A stretch of DNA of 64,000 nt from contig NZ_CP014213.1 of NCBI RefSeq assembly GCF_003268005.1, forward strand, positions 806,001 through 870,000. Reading direction: 5' to 3'. The DNA is from Methanosphaera sp. BMS (GTDB taxonomy: Archaea > Methanobacteriota > Methanobacteria > Methanobacteriales > Methanobacteriaceae). The notes beneath the pieces are model-generated. The model saw nothing but the letters and a program-made list of their open reading frames with translations, was not told where the DNA came from and did no database searches. Shown piece by piece: positions 36,880 through 45,900 of this stretch. Positions within the stretch are counted from its first letter, which is position 1. Each line of letters starts with the position of its first letter. A program made the position numbers and the translations under genes.

Positions 36880-37050
36880 TCACTCCTCATCTGTGTCTTC
36901 TTTTTGTATGGTGACTTTTCCTTCATCTGTTAGTTTCCAGATAAGGGGTGTCCCTTTTTTTATATCCATTATTTCAGATATCGTCTGGGGTATGCTCGTT
37001 GTGAGTACCCCTTTGCCTTTTTGTACTTTAGTATTTCTTTCAATTTTCAT
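36880..37050 (-). CDS. AbrB/MazE-like DNA-binding protein, 56 aa
   Basis: The translated ORF begins MKIERNTKVQKGKGVLTTSI. It continues PQTISEIMDIKKGTPLIWKL and ends in a hydrophilic tail TDEGKVTIQKEDTDEE. The order of strand, PxxI helix, GxPLxW strand and GKVTI strand is that of the swapped-hairpin AbrB fold used by transition regulators and type II antitoxins. GGTGAGAATTT precedes the ATG. The downstream TPR-like gene starts seven bases after its stop, so the two form one unit. An antitoxin role is inference; no toxin motif is recognised. Confidence 0.75.
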   Translation of the reverse strand: MKIERNTKVQKGKGVLTTSIPQTISEIMDIKKGTPLIWKLTDEGKVTIQKEDTDEE

Positions 37051-37296
37051 AAATTCTCACCTTTACTATATTGCACTACTCTATAATATGTCTTTATAGT
37101 ATAAGTGTCTTTCGGTAACAAAAACCCAAAAAAAGAGGTGGGGGTTAATAATACATTTTTTTCGGTGATGCATTTATCATTTTTTCTCTATCGTAAAAAA
37201 ACAAACAACTTCCCATTATAACATCCATTCTGTATATTATAGCATGGCACACTTACCATTCGTCCTTCATTACCAAACCGGAATCCGTATCCTTCA
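37051..37296. other. Spacer after repeat copy C with a short open segment
   Basis: Directly after copy C on the - strand a stop-free stretch of about 36 codons (TEGYGFRFGNEGRMVSVP..) without a start is less AT-rich than its surroundings. It may be the truncated end of a lost gene. The remainder is the promoter region of the AbrB-like gene. It is not a phased spacer of a CRISPR array, because no second repeat follows at 30-40 bases. Confidence 0.3.
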
Positions 37297-37333
37297 GTCT
37301 AACCTTTCTTCGTAATTTTATAGTTTAACGAAC
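37297..37333 (-). repeat. 37-bp repeat, copy C, downstream of cas1
   Basis: This is identical to copy B. It lies 111 bases after the cas1 stop in the direction of transcription, behind a very AT-rich stretch resembling a CRISPR leader. A repeat of 37 bases at this position is what a first CRISPR repeat would look like, but no second repeat follows nearby. Confidence 0.8.
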
Positions 37334-37444
37334 TCTTTATATTTTTATTTATTTTAAGTATTTAAATAGTTTTTTATCCTTTTTTTAAAAGTATTATTAG
37401 GAAGGATATTTATTATTACTTTTTTTGCTGTGCTTTCCTAATTT

Positions 37445-38448
37445 TTACCATTGTAAGTAAAATCCCCTATATTCTCTTTCATTCATTATGCTATCTTTTA
37501 ATTTTCTGCTTTGTTCCTGCATTATTTCCTGATATGTCATTAAGTTATCATTATATGTTATTTGACTATTTATTTTATCCAATATTTTTTGTGCTAATAC
37601 TTTTCTTGCTTCTATTTTTAATCTATTGGATCTTTTATCGATATCATCAATTTTTATCTGTCTATTGTTTATCAAGGATAATACGCTTTTATCTGTTATT
37701 TGTTGTCTGAATTCTTCTATTAAGTCATATGTTAAGCTTGTTCTACCTTTCAAATCAGAATGTAATAATCCACAGTATGGATCTAATTTTTCTTGTAGTA
37801 TTATTCTTGTTATTTCTGAGGCAAGTATTGAATAACCATAGTTTAGCATAGCATTTAACAAGTCATTTCTGGGTTTTTGATTTCTGTTTTGAAAGTTTAT
37901 TTCTTTTGGTGTTAATTCTTTTATGCAAGCCCAGTATATTTTTGATGTTTCTCCTTCAATGCCTCTGATTATGTTTTTCATGTAATTAATATTTTTGTTT
38001 TCTCTTATTTCAAGTTTATCCATTTTTTTATGTTTTCTTTTATTTGTTTTTGTTTTTCTTGTACGTTACTGTATTTTTTAGTCTTGTTTAGAGTTTTAAT
38101 TGTTGAATATTGGTTTTTTATTTTTGATTTTATTATTTCTTTTGATATTTTAACTCCGTTGTAGTTTTCACTTGTTTTGTATTGTTGTTTTCTTAGCATT
38201 ATGTCATCAAAGTGTGGATTAGTGAGTATGTATTCTATTTGTCCATATTTGTTTATTGAGATTAGCGGAATGTTATGCTTTGATATTAATGTTAATGCAT
38301 CGAATGTTACATATCCTTTTGCAAGTAATGTTATGTCAGTTACTTTTCTTGGAGTTATTTTGTATATTTCATCTTCTTTTTCTTTTATTTGTAGCAATTC
38401 ACTTTTTTTATGTATAGATTTATTGTATCCTTCGATTATTATTTTCAT
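37445..38448 (-). pseudogene. cas1: CRISPR-associated integrase Cas1, one frameshift
   Basis: The 5' frame (38448-38005) encodes the N-terminal beta domain (MKIIIEGYNKSIHKKS, then TLLAKGYVTFDALTLI and ISINKYGQ). The downstream frame (to 37445) encodes the catalytic helical domain with GIEGETSKIYW, QKPRNDLLNAMLNYGYSIL, LDPYCGLLHSD and LTYDLIEEFRQ, so the metal-binding Glu, His and Glu are all kept. The frames join if one A is added to the A7 run (T7 on the + strand at 38023-38029), giving 334 residues, the usual Cas1 length. Cas2 lies four bases upstream. No interference genes are in the window. It could be a split Cas1, a dead gene or an indel error. Confidence 0.87.
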
Positions 38449-38452
38449 GGTA

Positions 38453-38727
38453 TCATATTATTTTGTATTTTTCTTCTTCTAGTTTTATTTTTTGTCCTAT
38501 TTGTGTTATGTTTTTGTAGGTATTAGGTTTTAATGGTATTATTATTATCGTGTCTTGTAGATTGTTTTGTTTTGTCATCTTTTCTTCTAGTATTTTTGTT
38601 CTTCTTTTTTGATTTCACCGATAAATGTGTTTTCTGTAATTTCTCGAAATGCAAATATTTGTAATTTGTTTTTAATTTTTTCTTTATCTTTTTTGTATTT
38701 GATTTTTGTTATTATTATCATTTTCAT
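38453..38727 (-). pseudogene. cas2: CRISPR-associated protein Cas2, one frameshift
   Basis: The 5' frame gives MKMIIITKIKYKKDKEKI and NTFIGEIKKEEQK, the first strand and the NTFIGEI strand typical of Cas2, then stops. Adding one A to the A5 run (T5 on the + strand at 38593-38597) continues with ILEEKMTKQNN and QDTIIIIPLKP, the last Cas2 strand, and ends KYKII. This gives 91 residues, the normal Cas2 size. Its stop is four bases before the cas1 ATG. No clear ribosome binding site precedes the start. The usual strand-1 aspartate is not present, so nuclease activity is doubtful even if expressed. Confidence 0.75.
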
Positions 38728-39352
38728 ATTTTTATTTTTATATTTTTTGTCTTTTATACTCCTATTTTTTCCAAGACACTTAAGATTGATAGAAGTAGTA
38801 AATATAATTAAGTACATGTATACGCTGTATATAAAAAATAGTATTTTTTAGGAGTTGAATTTTTCCACATTAAAATTGTGTATCATTTTGAAGATACTCT
38901 AATATTTTTTTATTATCCATATTTTTTTCAATGATGAAATTATTTCCCATAGATTTTTTTTAAGATTAATTTTCATGAGCAAGTGTATTACTTTTTTAAA
39001 ATATTCATCATACTTCTTAGCCACATATTTTTTCAAAGACTTTTTCGTTTCATTTTTTTAGGGAAAATTTTACTTCGTTATACAGCGGTATAGCGAAGTA
39101 AAAAAATAGGCCAATTTTAAAGTGGTTTAAAAATACAAAAATAAGTCATTTGATATACATGTAATGATACTATTTTTACATTTTCGAGAAGTTGGATTTT
39201 TTGCCAAAAAATAGCATTATACATATGCAATTGTTATATTTCAAGTGTATATTGATTTTAAAAATTACGATGCGAAAAAAATTATAAAAAAGTAGAAAGA
39301 ATTAAATATATCATGATTTTTATTATACATTTTATCATCAAGTAACTCGTTA
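38728..39352. other. Region upstream of cas2 with decayed coding traces
   Basis: On the - strand an ATG at 39053 opens MKRKSL and stops. After a one-base shift a lysine-rich, helix-like segment (KKYVAKKYDEYFKKVIHLLM) continues to a stop at 38899. This could be a decayed small gene of the cas locus, but the family is not recognisable. The long palindrome at 39068-39103 lies 15 bases before this ATG. Confidence 0.3.
39068..39103. repeat. 16-bp-stem palindrome with AGCG loop
   Basis: TTTTACTTCGTTATAC (39068-39083) pairs with GTATAGCGAAGTAAAA (39088-39103), leaving a four-base loop; the only imperfect pair is a G-T. It is the strongest inverted repeat found in the window and is clearly less AT-rich than its surroundings. 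It could be an operator, an RNA hairpin or a mobile-element end. Confidence 0.75.
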
Positions 39353-39535
39353 CTACATGAATGCAAAAATTTCTGGAGGAATATAAATAATATCTCCTTT
39401 TTGAACTATTTCAGAGGTAGTATTTGATATAATGATTCCATGTGATGATTTATAACGAGACATAGCATCATTTATCTGACTTTTATCCGTTTTAACATTA
39501 ACTAAGGCAATTTTATTGACTACAAAGTTTAACAA
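39353..39535 (-). pseudogene. Remnant of the C-terminal domain of an archaeal AAA ATPase
   Basis: The open segment (NFVVNKIALVNVKTDKSQI, then HGIIISNTTSEIVQKGDII and YIPPEIFAFM) resembles the C-terminal nuclease-like domain of archaeal ATPases of the DUF4143 kind, where a DFVV strand, an ALVxV strand, an IIIS strand and a final IxxIPxxxF strand follow each other. The ATPase part is missing and no ribosome binding site precedes the first ATG. It is therefore probably the tail of a deleted gene. The resemblance is from pattern memory and is weak. Confidence 0.35.
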
Positions 39536-39905
39536 TAAATGAGAAATGAAAGAATTTACATCCCCTTTTTTAAAGTTTACTTATGCTAAATCTCTAATTT
39601 ATGATTTAAGTTAGCCTGATAATAGAAAATTATTTATTAATAATTAAATATATATTATTATTATATTATTATAATTAAATATATAATATACATGAAGTAG
39701 AAGGAGGAGGATTTGTTGTTGACATGAAATCTTAAAATATAATAAAATGAGTTTTAATCTTATATTAAAATTAAAACTATTATTATTAATCGAATAAATT
39801 AATATAACTTGAAGTGAACACTTTTAAATGATTAACTGAGAATACATAGTAAAAAATACTCTTTGATTTGAAAATAAAAAGAATAAACCTATTTCAGGTG
39901 ATTTA
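39536..39905. other. Upstream region of the 2369-residue adhesin-like gene
   Basis: This is an AT-rich leader of about 370 bases. It includes TATA-like stretches around 39640-39690, a purine-rich AAGGAGGAGGATTTG at 39702-39716 not followed by a usable ORF, and the AGGTGATTTA ribosome binding site directly before the ATG at 39906. A long untranslated leader is possible. Confidence 0.4.
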
Positions 39906-42900
39906 ATGAATAATAAATTTTTAATAGTGAGTATAATAGTGTTTTTATTATCTTTATCGGTTGTATGTGCTTCAGATGTCAATGAATCTCAATCTGAAAA
40001 AACACAAACACTTGAAGTGGATAATGATGATATTAACTCAAATGTAAATGATTATAATATTGTTTCTGAAAATATTGGAAAAAAAAATGAAAGTGATTCG
40101 GAGAAGATAAACAGGGAATATAAAAATAAAACAGTAAAAAGGGATGATGAATCATCAGATATCTCATTAATTGTTTCAGCTACTGATATCAAATATGGTG
40201 ATACTGCCAGTATATTTGGAACACTTAATAATAATACTGTTCCCTTAATGCAGGAAGAAATAACATTGCTGTTAAATGATGAGGAGTACACGACAACAAC
40301 TGATGTGAATGGAGAATACAATTTCAGCATAACTGATTATGATATAGGCTTAAATGAGGTGGTGGTATTTTATGATGGTGAAACAGACTTCGTATACAAT
40401 ATCACTTCATTTACTGTACGGAAATTAAATACAACGACGATAATAACTAATGCTATTGGAGTAGTATATCATAATGTAATTGAATGTGCTATCGTTACAG
40501 ATGAATGTAATTATGTTGTGAATGAAGGTTTTGTAACATTTATTCTAAGAAATCAAGTTATTGGGACAGCGGATGTTATAAATGGGCTGGCAATTCTGAA
40601 TTTCGTGTATAATATCAGTGTAAATGATACTATACAGGCGATATATAGTGGTAGTGACATTTATAATCCGTCCAATAGCAGTCAGGTTATTGTAATTCGC
40701 AAGCAATATGCAAATATAATAATATCTCCGGTATTCTGTTATGTGAAGGATACTGTGACATTTACTGCTTGGATACTCGATGAGGATCATAATAATGTTT
40801 CATCAGGAAAGTGTGTGATGAAAATTAATGGTAAAACGGTCAAGGATGAAAATGGCAAGGTAATCTATGCTAAGGTAAACAATGGAATATCCTCATTTAA
40901 TGTTACATTGCCGGCTACACTTGAGGGTATACATAATTATACTATAGTATATTCTGGAAGTAGTGCGTATAATGGTAGTCGTACAACAAATACGTTGGTT
41001 GTATATAAGCGAAATTATACGGTTAACTTAAATGTAACGCCGAATCCGACAAAAAGGGGAGGTACTGTTAACTTAACAACGACCATAAACAGTTCCAATC
41101 TTAATATAAATGGTGGAGAAGTAATCTTTAAGTTAAATGGAAAGACCCTTAAATATGATAATGGAACGGTAATCCAAGTAGGTGTACTGAATAATGAAGC
41201 AGAACTATCATATATAATACCTGAGTCACTTAGCATAGGTGATAAGACAATGAAAGCTGTTTATATAGATGAATTGTATGATAGGTACGAAACAGAATCC
41301 ACATTCACCATCGCAAAACAGGATATTTATATCGTGTTAGAAGAAATCGATTATTATGCCAATAAACTTGTAATCAAAGCAGATGTTTTCAATGAATTTA
41401 ACCAAACAATCAACAGAAATATCACATATGCAGTAAAACTAAACGGAGTAACCCAATTAATATCTAATACGAATGGCAGTACAATTAATGCTCAAATGTA
41501 CAACAGATACAATCCAAACAATTATACATTATCTATTGTAATTGGTGAAAGTACTGGATATACTTCCTATATATATACAAATAATATCACATTACATAAT
41601 CCAAAGATAAGCATTGAAAATGATGAGATATATCGCTGTAGTTACAATGTATTTACAATTTTCATACCATCTGAATACATCAGTCAAAACAATACTTTAC
41701 TGTTATACTTGGATGAATTATTGTTATTAAATACAACAATTATCACAGATAATTTCACAGTAGATTATTACACGCCAATATTTTATGAAGGAAACTATAC
41801 CTTACATGCAATAATAATGAATGAAAATAATCAAAACTTAAAACAAGAAGACAAAAATATCACCATTTTATCAGATTATATCTATGTCAACTCAAATGGG
41901 GACATAAACAGTAATGGAGATACGATAAACAATCCCACCACATTAGAAACAGCAGTTAATATAGCAAATGATAATCAGATAATACTATTATCCACATTAA
42001 CAGATACGGACACTTATCTTATGACAAATTTAACTATAAACTCTACTTCACACAACATTAAAATCATGGCTCAAGCAAATAAAACAATAATATTTGATGG
42101 AAACAATACCAATAATTGCATGAATATTTCAAATGATTATGATGTTACATTCAGTAATATACGATTTATCAACGGATATAACAATGATTGTGGGGGATTA
42201 TTTGTAAATACTGGAAATTTGACAATAATTAACTACACAATAGAAAATAATCATGCATTTTCAATGGCGGGTGCGATATTTAATAGGGGCAATATCACAC
42301 TTCTAAACAACAATATCTCTGATAATTCCGTGATAAACAACTCTTACTCCCTAAATAATGATACATTGAACCATAAGGGTGGAATAATCAAGAGTCTTGA
42401 AGGCAACATATTTTTAATAAACAACAGTATACATAATAACTCTGCTACTTTTGGTGGCGTAATTTCAACTAATAATAGTAGTGTATACTTATTAAATAAT
42501 ACCTTTTCAAATAATGCCGGAAATATAGGTGGTGTGTTAGATTTATCGGACACATTATCAATACAATACAACAATATATTCACAGGTAACTATGCAAAAA
42601 AGGCGTCAGTACAAAGATCCATATCTTCATTAGACTTTATCAACAATAACATTTATATAAACAATAACGCAACAGAAAAAGGACTATTATTAATTGATGA
42701 TTCCACTACCACAGTCGATAATTGTACATTTAACTATAATCATGCTAGATATGCATCTTCCATTTACTCTACAACAAGCAACTTGAATATCAACAATTCA
42801 GTATTCAATTATAACAATGCTTCAGTTCAGGGCGGAAGCATAATCAGTAAATATTCCATTGTCGTGATAAATAACACATTATTTAATGAAAATAATGTTC

Positions 42901-45900
42901 TTAATGGTGTAGGTGGAGGGATATATTCTGAAAATAGTAATTTATACATTGACAATTCAACATTCACCAACAATACCGCTAAATACGGTGGAGCCATCTG
43001 CGTAATTGGAGAAAATGAAAACATTATAGAAAACAGTCATTTCCTATCAAATAATGTATCAATCGATGGTGGTGCAATATACTCATCCAAAAGCCTGTTA
43101 TACCTCAACAATAATACATACACCTCAAACAATGCACAGAACAATGGTGGTGCAATCTCAGCAACAATGTTAAACACCCTAGAAGTAACAAACTCCACCT
43201 TCCAAGACAACAATGCAAACAATTACACAAACATACACACAATAGAAACAGTAACTCTTATCAATAATAACTCATTCGACTTAAATACGATGAAAACATC
43301 CGTTATCACAAATGAACTAACAGGAAATATAAATGACAATTACTGGGGAACCAATACACCGGATTTTATGACAATAACAAACAACAACTCTCCGCAAACA
43401 TGGAAAATAATAGAAAACAATGAATACATGACAATAAACAACACCAACACCACAGAAATACAAACAGGACTCAAAACATTATCCATAACAAACAATCATA
43501 ACAACCAAGTAAACACATTAATACCTAAAAAAGATATAAACCTAATAACAGATGACATATTAACCACAACAGATACCAACATCACAATAAACATAACATT
43601 TGATGAAAAAATAACTGCAACCATTCAAATAATTTTCCCTGATGAAACAATCATACAACAATATTTAAGTAACACCAACCAAACAAGCATAACATATAAA
43701 ACAGGCATTCATGATGGTTTAGAACAGATACATATAAATTTAATCGAATCGGGTAGTTATGTTGCTAAAAGCAAGTTATTAAATATATTTGTACAAGATG
43801 ATTTATCATCATTTAATTTAAATGATTACAACATGGTTACATCAGTTAAAAATCAAGGCTCATCTAATGCGTGTTGGGCATTTGCAAGTCTTGGCACACT
43901 AGAATCAGCTATACTCAAATCATTTAATCAGACAACAGATTTCTCTGAAAATCATCTGAAAAACATTATCAACAAATACAACATCAACGGAACAGATGCA
44001 GATGCTAATACAGGTAGTTCACTACTTAGACCAATTAATTACCTGTTAAGCTGGACAGACCCAGTAAATGATTTGGATGATATATTCTTTGAAGAAAGCA
44101 TATTGTCTGATGATATTCCATCAACATTCCATATTCAGGACGTGGTATTTCTTGAAAATTACAACAGTTTAAATCCACAGGATATAAAAAATGCAATATT
44201 AAAATATGGTGCATTATTTACAGATTTAAGTGTTAACGGAAGTTGTGATCATACAAATAAGACAATAGAAGATAATCTAATAATATCCACTACAGTAAAT
44301 TATTATAATCCTACAATAACAAGTCCTAATCACGCAGTATCCATTATAGGATGGGACGATACATATAGCAGATATAACTTCAATAACAATGGAAGTATTC
44401 CTGTGGGTGATGGTGCTTTTATAATCAAAAATAGTTGGGGAACCGATAATGGAATCAGTGGATTCAACTATGTATCATATTATGATAAAAGCCTCGGAAC
44501 AGACGGATTCATAGCATTCCTATTAGATAATAGATGTAATTATTCCAATATTTATCAATATGAAACATGTAGTGTATACACATTTGACAGTAACAGTACT
44601 GAATTTACTATTGCAAACAATTACCATTCACGAAGTGCAGAACAAATACAAGCCGTAGGAACATTCTTTGATAAAGAATCCAACTATACGCTTGTAATCT
44701 ATAAAAATGGTGTAGAGCAGTATACTCAAGATGGTAATATCAACCATGCAGGTTATCAGACAATAAAATTAAAACAATACATACCATTAAATACTGGAGA
44801 TGATTTCACGGCAATGTTAACAATTAAAAATAGTCACGTGAAGATATTTGTTCAAAACATCTTAACTGTAACTACTGAAAATATCACGGATGAATCATTC
44901 ATATTTAATAGCACAACATTGTATAATTTAAGAAAATACCATTTAACAGCATGTTTAAAAGTATATACCGGATATGACAATCAAACAACACAAAACACCA
45001 ACATCACAACCGGACAAATAAACATATACATACCACATAATGAACCTTCACAAATACCAGATATAATAAATAACCAGACAAATATCAGTTCAAATAATTC
45101 ACTATACACAATAAAAATACCAATAATATGGTATAGCCCAACAGGTACGGAAATATCATATGATAAATCCTTTGATATTGTCATTGCTAACGAAAGTCAT
45201 TATTTCGAATCTGAACAATTAGTCAGGACTTATCTATCATTAAATGGAACTGCCATAATGAATTATGAAAATAAAGAGGGACAAGGATTATACATCAGTA
45301 AAGAGGATGATGGTTCATTTATTAATATAGAATTAGTATATGATTTTACCGAAAATACCAACTTTTTAAGTATAATATTCAATAATACCGATGGTTCTTT
45401 GGATAATAAGGCCAGTATCATAATAAATAATAATGTACTTTGCAATATAACTATTTATCCAGGATACAATTCTACTCTTGACTGGTATAGTATACAAGAG
45501 GATTTCATTACAATATTCTCTTATAACAACCAACAGATTCAACGAGTTGAACCTATATACTACTACAATAAATATAATATCAATGTTACTCAAACATACT
45601 TCATTACAAAGACAAAAATAAACACGACAGACTTCTTAAACACTAGCAATACTATTGTTAACCATTTAATTTATACTGCCGGTAAAGTGTTCTATTCAAA
45701 TGATCTGCTTGCTGATACAATTGCAGAAGCATTAAATGTATCAAATCATAGAGAAAATTATACCGTAATCTTATGCGGATATAATGGCAGAGTGTATATT
45801 AGTGCATTGGATCCCAATATGGGCATGATGATAAATGGGGCTAATGATAACAAGATAATGTTCAGATTCATCACATCCTACATGTTATCAATCTTAGAAG

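Noticed and set aside
37051-37296. CreTA-like toxin-antitoxin RNA next to cas genes
   Set aside because: That system needs a Cascade complex and a guide with repeat-like ends; no Cascade genes are present and no structured small RNA can be supported from the sequence.
36025-37333. A CRISPR array
   Set aside because: Three copies of a 37-bp repeat exist, but they are hundreds of bases apart with genes between; no two copies are separated by a spacer of normal length. I list them as dispersed repeats.
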